From assembly GCA_009733575.1 (NCBI GenBank), contig ML769583.1, forward strand, positions 62,001 to 126,000: 64,000 nt of DNA, read 5' to 3'. Each line of letters opens with the position of its first letter. Position 1 is the stretch's first letter. The notes below the pieces were generated by a model, which had not been told where the DNA came from, did no database searches, and saw only the letters and a program-made list of their open reading frames with translations. A program made the translations under genes and the position numbers. Source of the DNA: Gymnopus androsaceus JB14 (taxonomy: Eukaryota; Basidiomycota; Agaricomycetes; Agaricales; Omphalotaceae). Below, in pieces: positions 22,341 through 33,070 of the stretch.

Positions 22341-22999
22341 TGCAAAGTAACAGGACAACTATCCAGCCCTATAAGATTTGAACTTTGTAATATCCGTAGA
22401 GGCTGAATGAGGCATCGTGGGAAAAAACGGACAAAATTTTCGAGCTATATGCATAACATGACCCTGACCTGCACTGCCAAACCCTAGTTTTACCCTGACT
22501 ATCCATAACCCTAATAATCCCTAATCTTAATATCCCCAACCCTAAACCTTCTACTGCAGATAGCGGGGCAAGCCCCGCACCCCAGACTTTGTCCTCAACC
22601 CCTAACCTTAACCTGTGTGGACCAGGTTAGGGTTAGCTAAAGCTAACCCTAACCCTAACTAATCCTGAAGACCACTGTGGACCAGATTAGGGTTAGCTAA
22701 AGCTAACCCTAATCCTAACTTTTTCTTGTCACATGATACTCCAGAGCACTGTATACACCAGGTTCTGAAGCTAACCCTAACCCTAACACTTCCATTGATC
22801 ACATGCTATTCACATTTTTGTGATTTGAATATTGATATCTTATCTTAACCCTAACCCAACCCAACCCTAACCCTAACCCTACCCTAACCTCGTCCTAACA
22901 TACCCTATCATACTCCTAATAGTACTATATATGTACTAGTAAAGAATTGTAGTTTAGGTATAGTTTAGAAAGGCTGGATAGTTGCCCTGTTACTTTGCA
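22341..22999. mobile_element. Nested TIR element with TTAA duplication inside the hAT
   Basis: TGCAAAGTAACAGGACAACT at the left and the near-complement AGTTGCCCTGTTACTTTGCA at the right end are flanked by TTAA on both sides (22337-22340 and 23000-23003). The shared inverted end is about 28 bp. TTAA duplications point to a piggyBac-type mover, or TTA to PIF/Harbinger. It lies upstream of the hAT transposase start. The interior has telomere-like repeats and no ORF. Confidence 0.65.
22480..22915. repeat. Interstitial telomere-like CCCTAA/TTAGGG runs
   Basis: Clusters of AACCCTAACCCTAAC at several places, and paired GGTTAGGGTTAGCTAAAGCTAACCCTAACCC palindrome-like units near 22620-22720, which occur twice with the same flanking GTGGACCAG. 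The runs are imperfect and mixed with other sequence, so they are not a capped chromosome end. Confidence 0.75.
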
Positions 23000-23426
23000 T
23001 TAAGTACTTAGGGATGTTGCCCAGATACTTTGCATTGTTACCACAACCACTGGTGTTGTTTGATGGCGCAGGAGGACGATGTGTCCGTGAAGACATTTTG
23101 TGTGGAATCGAGGGAAAGTGTTGAAAAAAAAATTCAGGTAACACAGTAAATCGGTATTTGTACTACTACTTGACAGGTAAATTGGTACTTGACAGCAGCC
23201 TTAGCTGACTCAGAACTATACAGGTGCCAGATGCCAACGCCACACCTAACAAAGTAATGATTTTGGCACTGACAGCTGCGGCTCAAGCCCCGGGCTCAAG
23301 GTTCGGAAAATTTGCAGCCCGGCCTTGAGCCCTTTATGAGCCTTGTCGAGGTTGGGCCAGGCTGGGGCTCAGTAAGGCCGGGCTCAGAGGGCTCAAAGGC
23401 TCCGAGCCCTAGCCCGCACATCACTA

Positions 23427-23434
23427 ATGCTGTC
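23427..23434. repeat. hAT target site duplication, right copy
   Basis: Exact repeat of 18768-18775. It is followed by the rest of the host intron, which ends with CTGAATTAG at 23481. Confidence 0.92.
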
Positions 23435-24209
23435 TGTCTCTGGTTAGCTCCTGCTCCCGCTTATCCTCTTCCCTGAATTAGCATACCTGACAGGAACCAT
23501 ATCCAAGGACTGGTCTGTTGTTTCTCAAATCTGTGAATGCAAGGAGAATGCTCAGAAATCAGTCAGAACCTTATGAAAGGAGTTGAAGTTTTTTTTTTTC
23601 TTCTCTTTCAATTCAAACCTCTAAATGTGGTACTTGCAATCAGATATGGGGACCATACAGCTCAGCTGTCTGCCACCCATTTATGGGCAATATTGTTGCA
23701 AAATACCTCCGAAATATTCATCACTGAGTGTGAATCAGAGAAATTTTTAGATGTAGTTGAAAACTTACTCAAAAAAAGACGACCTTTCCGTATGTACTAA
23801 GTATTATCCCCTATTGTTAATGAATCCCTTTAGCTAATAATATATTGTGTGTACAGGTAAAGTAACATCTCTGGTCGTCCAGGAATGCTTAATGCATGTG
23901 TTAGCTGCAGCGGCATATGCCAGTGGAAGTGGTGAGTTGATTTACATCTTCATCCAGAGCCATACCACCTACAGGGCTTCAATCAGTTTGCTGACCATTC
24001 TCTCTCATAACTCCTGGTTCTGTTCTCACATTGTCTGTCTGATATCCCGATGTTGAACCGTTTCGGGTTTGAAAGGTAATGCTCTGAAAAATTTGTGGAA
24101 AAGGGTCAAATCACTTGATAAGCCTGACGAGGTGACTGAGCTCAAATTTCCCAACTCTCTTTCCTCCCCTGATAACCTTGCATGTACAGGATGTACCCTT
24201 CAATGCTGA

Positions 24210-26173
24210 GGACCCAATGATCAAAGGACCCCTGTCATAAGTGCTAGCAATCTTTGGAGGTTCGGATAATTGGACCATATTTTGGCTAAACCACATACGT
24301 ATGAGGACTGTCATTGAATCTATATGAAGAAAGCATGAGCGTTGAGTGGCATAGTTGTGTGAAGCCTTACAATTAGTGAGTATTACAGCAAAGCGTTCAA
24401 GAACTGGAGCCCCTTGACGTGGATTCATGAACTGAATTTTAACAAATAGATCTGTTTAGCAATACATAAGGTCCATGCCATTTGGAGGACCGGTGAATGT
24501 TTGCTCAAAGTACGTTGTCCAGTCTACAAATCTTTTCAGGATACTGAAATTTACGGAACCATCTTGTGCATTCACTGAGCAAAGGAAATTACATGGAATT
24601 CAACCAATGTTCTGATGAAAATCAAGTTTCACGCACTTTCGCTATGAATGCAGTTTTCACATAGTGCTTGAAAAATTAAGTGAATTCTGTCCCGAAGTGA
24701 AAAGGGTGTTAAGGGCAGGCGGGAAGGGATGACTTCACTGGCACCTTCTAAAGAAGCGCCGAAACGTGTTGGGCGCTCGTGAGCTGCGTACAATCAAAAA
24801 ACTGCCAGTCAGTACCAAATGTATACATGTCGAGATAATGCTTGTGTGTGTCGCAGTTATAGTTAATATGCGACCCATACCTACTATGTACTCTAATTAT
24901 AACAAACATAATTCTACTGCTAGTTATTACTGATAATTACCATCTCTGTGTTAGTGAATCAAGATGACAATAAGAACTGACACAGTATCTAGTATCTAGT
25001 ACATGATTTCATGTCCATTTTACTTATATTTCATTTGTCTAAATCATACAGTTTCTACGTGGATATCAATGTACTAGTGCGTGAACTGTACATGGGCAGT
25101 CGACAGAGGTACATGAAATGTGAGTGAAAATATGACTTGAAACCGTTTTTTTTTGACATTAATTTCACTGAATGCCCTTCATCCCTTTTTGATATGATTT
25201 TCACAAGGTAGTACATGAAATTCACTCATTTTATACATAACTTTAATGCAAACTTCAAGTGAATTTGCAGGTGAATTTCACTCAGTCTGCATCACACAGT
25301 GATTTATAAATGGGAACTCTTTCGTTGCTCAGGATGCAGTCTACTTATCAACATTGCCAACGAGAACATTGGAAGCTTCATCGCATGGAGTGACGGAGAC
25401 TTTTAATCGAGCAAAAAGATGCATATACTTTATTACTCTGGTCTCATCTGCTCACCATACCACTACATTTAATTCAAAGCTGGTCTTCCTTGTGTCGCTG
25501 AAGAGCGGGACCTCAAGCTATTGATTTCAGTGGCAGTCCCACAGATATACCTTCTGTTTAAATGCCTTCTTTATTCTTTGGTGTGCATTCAACAGACGAT
25601 CTGCCATTATATTTCGACTCGGTCCTCAGCAAACTTGAAAATGGTCTGCTGATATTCCTCCGTCGCTGGTAATCCCATCTCTGAAATTGTCATCCCAGTC
25701 CTCAATCTCGAAGACTCCTAGAACGCATTGCTCGTTGGACATCCTTATCCGCAAGTTATCTTACCATTGACCTGCAATGGTTACACTGCCAATCGAACAT
25801 TGCCAGTGCGCTCCCAAGTACAGAACAAACGAGCCACAGCATCTTTCGTATAGTTTCATACATCCGCCGGTTGCGATGTTAGTATTTACAATGTATGCGT
25901 TCAATCAGAGCCACATACATTCCTTCGAATCAGCATTTTTCTGGATGATCCATGGGTACTCGCTGATGATTCTCCATGCGAGCCTCCTCAAATTCCATCA
26001 TGAGATCGATGAGGCTGACGCTCACTCCTTGCGAAGCACCTTCACGAGCCTTTTGTTCCCTCCTATTGAAGACAGGTTCCTGGACTGTATCGCTTCGGTC
26101 AAACGCAGATAGCGACTGAGTCCGTCGTAATATCTTTTGTACCTTCTGGGAACGGGAGTCGAACACCCGTTTT
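24210..26173. other. Gene-free stretch between kinase remnant and minus-strand gene
   Basis: No reading frame with recognisable similarity. The part 24,560-25,340 has several GTGAATTT/AAATTCAC motifs that look like a degraded repeat, but I could not define ends. Open frames at 25777-26112 (+) and 25930-26310 (-) overlap the 3' end of the next gene and are probably chance. Confidence 0.4.
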
Positions 26174-28458
26174 TTAATACAGTGCATTCTTCGACGTGGT
26201 TGTGACGCAAGGGTACATCGGATTGTCGAGGTTCTGAACAACTTCATCAGAAGATGCGTTCTCGAAACTCGGACATAGCTCACCTCTAACTTCTGAATCT
26301 TCAGAAACAACTTCCCACTGCTCGGATTCGTGATAGTCTTGCTCTGATGCTGTAGGTCATTCTTTCAGTAAGGATTCCGAAGCTGAGGACGAAACATACA
26401 GCATGGTTGATCGATGATTTCAAAATCGCCCTCAGCTGAAAGTGTGAACAACGGAAGGCATTGTGCTTCAGCATATTCTGTGCCAAAAGGATCGTATCCC
26501 TTGTACTTCAAATGGTCAAATACCGCAGCATAGTGATAAGGCATCCACTGTCTCCCGCCGCTGAGACATGATCGAAGCTTCGGGAGACCTAGAAGTATCG
26601 TTGTTTCTTCCTTCATTTTTATTAATCCGCTTGGGTCTGTTGACCAGACATACGGGGGTCATGGAAAGAAAAATACGAAAGGGATCCAGCTTTGGTAATC
26701 TTCAGAGGTGCAACAAATACATAGATGGTTTCATTCAATGATGCAGCACGCTCTGTCCTAGAAGTTAGCTCAAACCTGATTGAAGAAAAGATACCTAAGT
26801 CAGTCAAAGTTAATGCTGGTTCCGAAGATACATATATGCACAGAATTTCACCATAATCATCGTTCAAGCAGCTTGCATTTCCTTGAAGTGCATGGTTGAT
26901 ATGATGGGCTTGCTACCAACCATGCTACACCAAGACTTTCAGCGTCTGGGATGAGTAGAGTCACTTCAGCGCACCAAATTCTATTGCCGGAATGAAAGTC
27001 AAGCAAAGTTATCCTGGGGGAAAAAAAACTCTAGCACTGAGTAGACAACGAAAGTCAAAGACTGAATCATCGTACCGGGTCCATGCCATTGTCCAATTGT
27101 AATGGGGTGCTGTCCTTTCCCTGTCTTTCCCAACTGCTAACTCTGAAATCAAGGGGTGGGTATGTTTCGGCCACAACTTTTCCGTCTGACAGAGAGACGA
27201 CTGATCCAAGTGGAATGGCCCAACTCAAAGTCTTGTCGACTGATACACCTTCACCGGTTACGGTGTCCATCAATTTCGCAAACTGTACGAAATCGCCGAA
27301 GCAACGCTCTACGTGCTGGATTATGTCTTTATCTGACTTGTACCTTTCAAGATCCAGATTATAAACGGCCGTCAAAACCTGCGGGAATTCTGAATCGAAA
27401 CCCGGATCCATATCTGGGTTGAAATAGTGCAATGAATGTTCAAGTATTTCTACAGCTGAACGTGCACAGTGGGGACCAATACATATGAACCCAGATGCTG
27501 GTTGAAACCAATATTGGTCCCAGTTTAAGCAGCCGTCTAGCTCCAACATTTTCCATGTTGCGGCAGGCAAGCCGTAGTCCCAGTAAACATCTGCAGTTAT
27601 CCCCAGCTTTGCTCGCACTCCCAATGATGACTCGATCCGCTATGTATTCTCAGCAGTAAGTATGGCGAGGATGTCAATGATGAAGAACGTACAAACTGAT
27701 GCTCTAGGTAACAGAGAGCAATAGGACTGCATTCGAGAGGCGAAAAGTTTTAGTGGAATAAGCTCTAAGTATTATCCGATCAGTCCCATCCAACTTATAT
27801 GAATGTCGGATCCTTAGACTCACCGCAATGAAAGACCAAAGCTGGTATTCGCCAATGCATGATTCCGAAAAGCTGGACAATGTCAGGGTGCCTGGACGTC
27901 CGTAAGAAATCGTGATAGCATCAGGTGCAGAACAGTCACCGCAGTCGTGAAAATCGCATGAGATCCTCGTCAAAAGACTTATACAGAACAATATCAGTGT
28001 TTTAAGCTACGTTCGATCTAACATTAAGACTCACCTGTTGCGCTTGTGGCCTATCGTAGGTCATGGCCGTAAAGTTCGATCCAGCTATTTGAACTGCACT
28101 GACAGAGCGTACTACCCTGACTTTACCATTGGTTCGTTCGCGGGAGTTCTTTTTGACCAGGATTATGACCTTTTTTCCATCCTTTCGAACCACTTCGACT
28201 TCCGAAACAATCTCAGTTGATATAGTGCGCAAAATGAACACGTCGCCGCCCGGTATGTTGCGGTACTGATGGATCCGCTCTTAGAGCTACCAAAAGTTGG
28301 AGGAGCACATAGAAACGCACCAAACTAGTTTCCGATAAAGGACCCGTACCGTGATAGTGATTGACTACCTGGTTCAAGTTTCCATTAACACTGTTGAACT
28401 CGGAGTCGTGGATGGTGAAATTTGAAGCGTGCTCGAAGAAAGATGTTTTAGATGTCAT
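26174..28458 (-). CDS. Agaricomycete-specific protein of unknown function (SIHDSEFNSVNGNLNQ-type N-terminus)
   Basis: Start MTSKTSFFEHASNFTI at 28458. The N-terminal motif FTIHDSEFNSVNGNLNQ is one I know from many Agaricomycete proteins, several of them NLR-like. The next exon is DVFILRTISTEIVSEVEVVRKDG. Further exons cover AITISYGRPGTLTL, YWFQPASGFICIGPHCARS, ETIYVFVAPLKITKAGSLSYFSFHD and SGGRQWMPYHYAAVFDHLKYKGYDPF. The end is SEQWEVVSEDSE ... KNALY at 26174. The order fits a family of about 500-650 residues. Between SYFSFHD and KEETTILLGLP (near 26620) two stops lie in the expected frame, so the gene may be damaged there. Function unknown; no membrane segments or signal peptide seen. Confidence 0.5.
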
Positions 28459-29468
28459 TTGCGAGCAGTGTAGGGAAAATAGTGGTAGGAAGGAAAGCGT
28501 TCAACAGCTTTGTTCGCCGTTGTTCTTGAAAGTTGGTATCCTTCCAACACCATCCAAGATATACATCATCCCGTATCATTGTGGCGCTGATTCCCTCTTG
28601 CACTGAGGGTTGCAACAGAATCAAGATTCAACTACCGAGCTTACACGGATGGATAGCCCCAATGTAGCCAAAGAAAGAAAGATATTTACATTGAATCAGA
28701 TCGTTACAAGTCGCCTGGAAAGAATATGTATGCACCTAATAGCGAATCACCAAGGCCTCTGTGAAGAGTAGAACAAAGCTTGAGCGTACTGTCAATTGGC
28801 GTTGGTGCTCACTCGCTGCTCGTGTGTGGGCATCCCGTCATTATTTTCAGGATGTACTTCTGAATTCAAACATGGTGGACATCCGAGGTCATATAGAGCG
28901 CCTCGGCGACTGTGGGATATGCCAGCGTGTTGGTATTAAGGAACGAGAGTTCCGAGTGTGAGACAGATAAAATGCTAAGCCAAGAATTACGATGGCTTTC
29001 GGGATGGAATGTGTGGATCGGCGATGCATCGCCAGTTAGTAGTAATAATGCCTACTTTTTACGGGGTGAATACAGGAGGAGAATTGTTGGAATTGAGAGA
29101 GCTAAAAATGAGCGTCAATTTGGTGGTCGGGCAAATTAATCCCGACCCGTTAACGTCGGAGTCGCGTGCAGGATGCTTGCCTTTTCTTTCTTACCGTCAT
29201 CATCGCTGCTCGAGGGTTGCTGTAGGCCTCTAGGCACTGTGTCCAAGCCACACTTTTGCGGATTGCCAGGGATTGCCTTTTTCGACTTTCTTGGGCTTTG
29301 TTACCATCCCACGTCTATCACGACTGTACCCAGGATTTCTCATATCAACGTCGTTGTCTTGCCGCGATTCTTTTGACGGATATTCGGGAACATATCATTA
29401 TGTTGTTCCTTTACCACAACCATAGAAGGAAGAAGAACTAGAGGAGCAGTAGTCGAAGTATTACGCTT
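28459..29468. other. Intergenic, divergent spacer
   Basis: About 1 kb between the minus-strand unknown gene and the FHA-RING gene, which are transcribed away from each other. It must hold both promoters. A few open frames of 60-80 codons are present, none recognisable. Confidence 0.5.
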
Positions 29469-31398
29469 ATGGACACAAATACTCCTTCTGCTGAATCTCC
29501 ACAGCTACGCTCGACCATCCTTGGTTCATTTCTTCGTGGTCGCCCACGAAACTCTTCACAATCCGCGCCGACACCGCCAATTCCAACTCCAGCCGAGTTT
29601 CCAGCAGCTCTTCGACAGCTTCAGCGAGAAGCATCACCTGTAGCGGTTACCGGCAACGCTTCTTCTCCTAGCCCAGACCCTGTCGCAACATCACCGAGTG
29701 CTCCTGGAGGCGGTTTGGGATTTTCAATGTTAAGAAGAAGGAGATCTGCGGGGCCTGTGTCCCAACCTCCATCAGTCGTTCCCCCGCCTGCAGTGCCAAA
29801 CTCCAACTCTAATAACCCTTTCATCAACCACGCCCATGCCGCTCCACATCCTGCACCTACTGCTCCCCCTGGAACTCATCGTATCCGTCTCGTCCCTCAC
29901 CTCGAATCTCGTCGTTCCCTCAAGTTCGAGGCCATAACACGAGACCTCGCTCCATCATCTCCAGCCCTTCGTATCGGTCGATTCACCGACCGTTCAGGAC
30001 TGGGAGTCAGCGCAGTAAACGCTTTAGGCTCCAACAAGCTTGCGTTCAGGTCAAAGGTCGTTTCCAGGTCGCATGCAGAGATTTGGGTAGAGGGTTCCGG
30101 AGCTTCCGTGAAATTCTTTATCAAGGATACAAAGTCTTCTTCAGGGACTTTTCTCAATCATATACGACTCTCGCCTGCTGGAACGGAAAGTCGGCCACAT
30201 CAGGTTCGGGATGGCGATATCTTGCAGTTGGGAGTGGATTATCAGGGCGGGAGCGAAGATATCTATAAGAGCGTGAAGATTAGGATCGAGTTGGGGAGGG
30301 AGTGGCAGAGTGGAGCGAATAAGTTCAAGTAAGCTGGTTGGATTTTATTCAACGTTTCGCTGCATTCCTACTTTTTACTCACCATTTAATTCAATCAGTA
30401 CCAACGCTATCAAGAACCTCAAAGCACTCGCTCAAGCTGTCACTGTTACTCCGGGTGCACCTAATGCCAAGAGTACGGGCAAGAGTATTCTGCCCGATTG
30501 CTGTATATGTTAGTCATTCGTTCTTTTTCGCTATATAACACAGTCTAATCATCCGCTATTTTTTCTGTTCCTCGCTTCCTGCGCTTATGTTCCATTGGCT
30601 TGTGCTGCTCGTTCTTTCCGTCGACGTATCTTCCTCAAACATCCTGCTATCTTCTCGCCTGGTACATTCTCCCGCACAGGTCTCTTTACAATTACCATCC
30701 GCCAAGCTCTCTTCATCTCTCCGTGCTCCCATACCTTCCACTATAAATGTATCCGGCCTCTCATCGACTCACATTTCCCTGGCTTTTCCTGTCCGCTATG
30801 TAGGACATTCGCCGATTTGGAAGAGGATGTCGAGGTCGAGGCGGATCTCGATGCTTTCGAGGAAATCGGTGATGAAGGGGATGACGTCCAACGGGATGAT
30901 GGAGGCGATGGGGATAGGGAGCTTCCGACGCCTATTGGAGACGAACCATCATCAGGAGGCGCAGGGGTGGGAGTAGATGAGGATGAAGATCACGATGTAG
31001 ACTCTGCGTTTGAGGAAGTCGCACAAACACTTCAACAGCGCCAAATTCGTGAGGCTCAGCGAGAGCGAGAACGAGATGTAGGGGCGGAGACGGATGTTGA
31101 ACTTCCTGTAGACCCGAGCGGCAGTGGAACTGGAGGTAGACCTAGACGGAGTGGACACGGGAGGCATCTGTCGGCGCAGATGGATCCGATGGAGTTGATT
31201 CTCGATCAAGAGGAAGCTGATGATGATGTGGATATGGTCGATGCCGATGCTGAAGCTATGGGTATGGATGAGGATTTCGAGGACGATGTAGGGTTTGTTG
31301 ATCCTGATGGTGAGGGGGATGGATTGGAGGGTGGGAGTGGCAGTGAGGAGATCGGTGTTGTACACGGTGGGCCTGCGGGTGCCAAGCGGAAGCGATAG
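29469..31398 (+). CDS. dma1: FHA-RING E3 ubiquitin ligase, Dma1/CHFR-like
   Basis: Start MDTNTPSAESPQL at 29469. Exon 1 (29469-30328) has a proline/serine-rich N-terminus and an FHA domain at about residues 150-280: LRIGRFTD, SRSHAEIWV, SSSGTFLNHIRL, VRDGDILQLGVDY. Exon 2 is 30399-30508 and exon 3 is 30680-31398. The splice at 30508/30680 completes a RING-H2 finger, CCICLFTI...CSHTFHYKCI...CPLCRTF. The rest is acidic (EEDVEVEADLDAFEE...). FHA followed by RING is the layout of fungal Dma1/Dma2 and metazoan CHFR/RNF8, which bind phosphothreonine and ubiquitinate mitotic or DNA-damage partners. No frame breaks. About 560 residues. The second intron (171 nt) is long; splicing through it is chosen because the alternative frame has no first RING cysteines. 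Confidence 0.88.
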
Positions 31399-31769
31399 AT
31401 GTTGTTCGCGTGTTTCTCTTTCTTTTCGTAATTTCCTTGGTTTGGTTTTGGGTTTGGTTTTTTTGCGAGTAAATTTTTGTATACTAAATGCCAACTAATC
31501 GTTATATATGCACGTTATCTTTCTTCTTACTCTACTAATTTACTGTACTTGTTACCATTTTCTCTTCTTTTTTTTTGTACGTTATATAATCCTCTCGTCC
31601 GTTTGCGCTTCCACTCGGCAACTGGCACATGAAAAGGAAAATTGGCGCCGCGGCCAAGCACTACTTGCGGCGCCCAGTTGACGTTGCAGTCGCGTTGCTA
31701 AGAGTTAGAGTTATTCGTCCTTATGTATATCCTTTGCGTACGAGGCCAGCGGCACTGTGAGAACTTCTT
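31399..31769. other. 3' intergenic stretch
   Basis: T-rich downstream region of the FHA-RING gene, then a GC-rich patch (31,650-31,690) and sequence leading into a methyltransferase relic. No gene seen. Confidence 0.45.
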
Positions 31770-32330
31770 CCCTCTCTATGACATCCCGATGGACGATAAA
31801 TGATACGACCTCGATGAAGATGATAAAACATTTTCAAGGAGACAGGTGTACAAGATGATGCAGAGCTCAAAAAGCACATCATTGCTGTCTAGACCAAAGC
31901 ATTTTCGGTTGGTGCTTTCTCTGTACATCTTTATGAAACTAGATGAAACTTCATGCACATTTTCCAGATATATGCGTATCCTTCGATCCATTCGCCTCTT
32001 CTGCACTTGAAGAGTTTGTCAAGATTGCACCTAGAATGATTTCCTGCATGCAAGCAATTGATAAAGCGCGGGAAGGAAAGAAGAAATGCGATTTTGATAG
32101 ATTTAGGGTACTGCTGTAGGATTATCCTTGGATCCCTCGCTCATATGCTAAATATGATGCAGTTGGCAGTGAAATCCGCCAGGCAGTCAGAAATAGATAT
32201 CCTGTTTAGAATACTCTTTCATTGGACATTCGTCAAATCACTAATCATTGAATTTAGGCCCTTGGGAAATCGGCCATAAATTGTTCAATTGTTCAAGTCC
32301 ACTCCTCATTCTTTCATGACACTGGACGTG
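31770..32330 (+). pseudogene. Broken copy of the methyltransferase at 56910-58022
   Basis: The DNA follows the functional gene closely: GATACGACCTCGATGAAGAT, then GCATTTTCGGTTGGTGCTT, then an ATATGCG...CC segment, then GGAAGGAAAGAAGAAATGCGATTTTGATAG, AGAATACTCTTTCATTGGAC and TTCAAGTCCACTCCTCATTC. The copy keeps the introns (for example the GTTGGTGCTT... intron), so it came from a DNA duplication and not from an mRNA. Stops and small shifts interrupt every reading frame, and the match ends after LFKSTPHSF. It is on the opposite strand relative to the complete copy. Confidence 0.75.
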
Positions 32331-33070
32331 CTGACATCTGTAACACTTCATTCGTCGCATGTGCCTTGGAATGTGGGTTGCGTGAACGTGAGATTTCCTT
32401 GGTACGTGTAATCCTTCTGTCTCTTGGTTGAGTTTAATGAATACTTGCATCCAGTTATTTCTCGATTTGGGCATTCAAAATGGAAGAAATTCCTGGAGAG
32501 CCCGTTGATCGGAAGGACTCAGGAGTACGATGGACTTTTGGGCAGATCGCCTGTTCCGTTCCGTATCAAGATGATACCTGCACAAGATTGTTTCTTGAAA
32601 TTGGATGCAAGCGCTGGAAGGTTACTGTCGGCTATCATTTGTCTGGGGAACTCGAGACCATAATGACTCCGTTCTGTATAAGAGAAATCGAATCGCAATA
32701 TATGGTCTAATACTTCTGTAATAGTATGAGATCTATAAGTAGGTGTTATAATATATGCTAATGAGGATTATCTCTTCATGGTTAAGACGCGCTACTACTT
32801 ACACCCGAATTGAGTATTCCCTTCAAAAATCTTGTTTTATTGAAGGTCGAAAAGCCAATGAGGCAGGTGTTCTTGATCAAAAGCTTTGCGTCGGAGCACT
32901 CTTTCGAAAAGGAAACGGAAGTTCGTATACATCATGATAATGTAATTGCATCCTAAGCTTGAATATATGATGTGTTGGTCTACGACGTTTATCTACCACA
33001 ATTGACAAGTCTACTAGTTTTATTGGAGACTTGGAAGCCCCCAACTAACAATCCCAAAAAATAAAACAAA
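32331..33070. other. Unassigned stretch with a 76-codon ORF
   Basis: An open frame at 32480-32710 (+) reads MEEIPGEPVDRKDSGVRWTF... to REIESQYMV. I recognise no family. It may be part of the same damaged insertion that brought the methyltransferase relic. Confidence 0.25.

Larger units (their letters stand above)
18776..23426. mobile_element. hAT transposon, 4.65 kb, full-length but decayed
   Basis: Inverted ends TAGTGATGTGCGGGCTGGG and the matching GCCCGCACATCACTA, with repeated GGGCTC/GAGCCC motifs close to each end, and a perfect 8-bp duplication ATGCTGTC. Inside is a minus-strand hAT transposase (18972-22165) and a secondary insertion (22341-22999). The element lies in an intron of the kinase gene. 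Confidence 0.93.
16242..24209 (+). pseudogene. HeLo/MLKL-like N-terminus + protein kinase + VHS-like C-terminus; hAT in intron, premature stop
   Basis: Start at 16242 (MAELIGAIILPKVL). Exons 1-3 (16242-16483, 16535-16673, 16729-16914) form a helical N-domain of the kind seen in fungal MLKL/HeLo-like proteins (IRKTQIRILLDRCRYLAEKL...TCQAVKDVLEKLEKKGF). The kinase domain follows: GQGSFGRVF loop, VAIK lysine, HHPNIVNLYG, catalytic VHADLKGANVLV (HAD for the usual HRD), DFG, GTLRWMAPE. A linker leads to a VHS-like tail: DWSVVSQICE, YGDHTAQLSATHLWAILLQN, VTSLVVQECLMHVLAAAAYA, LWKRVKSLDKPDE. About 12 introns, most near 55 nt. Near 18200 the frame needs +1. TGA at 23574 interrupts RTL-KELK where arginine (CGA) would fit. 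A 4.65-kb hAT lies in the intron 18766-23481. Probably signalling in cell death or defence by analogy with MLKL; that is inference. Confidence 0.75.

Noticed and set aside
22480..22915. True chromosome end
   Set aside because: CCCTAA runs are interrupted, mixed in orientation and enclosed in a transposon in the middle of the window.
26145..26200. B-box-like GTTCGACTCCC on the minus strand
   Set aside because: No matching A-box or acceptor stem nearby, and the region lies in the 3' part of a coding gene. Not called as a tRNA.
30595..30680. Alternative start MACAARSFRRR for the RING part of the FHA-RING gene
   Set aside because: This frame lacks the first two RING cysteines. Splicing 30508 to 30680 recreates CCICLF and is preferred.
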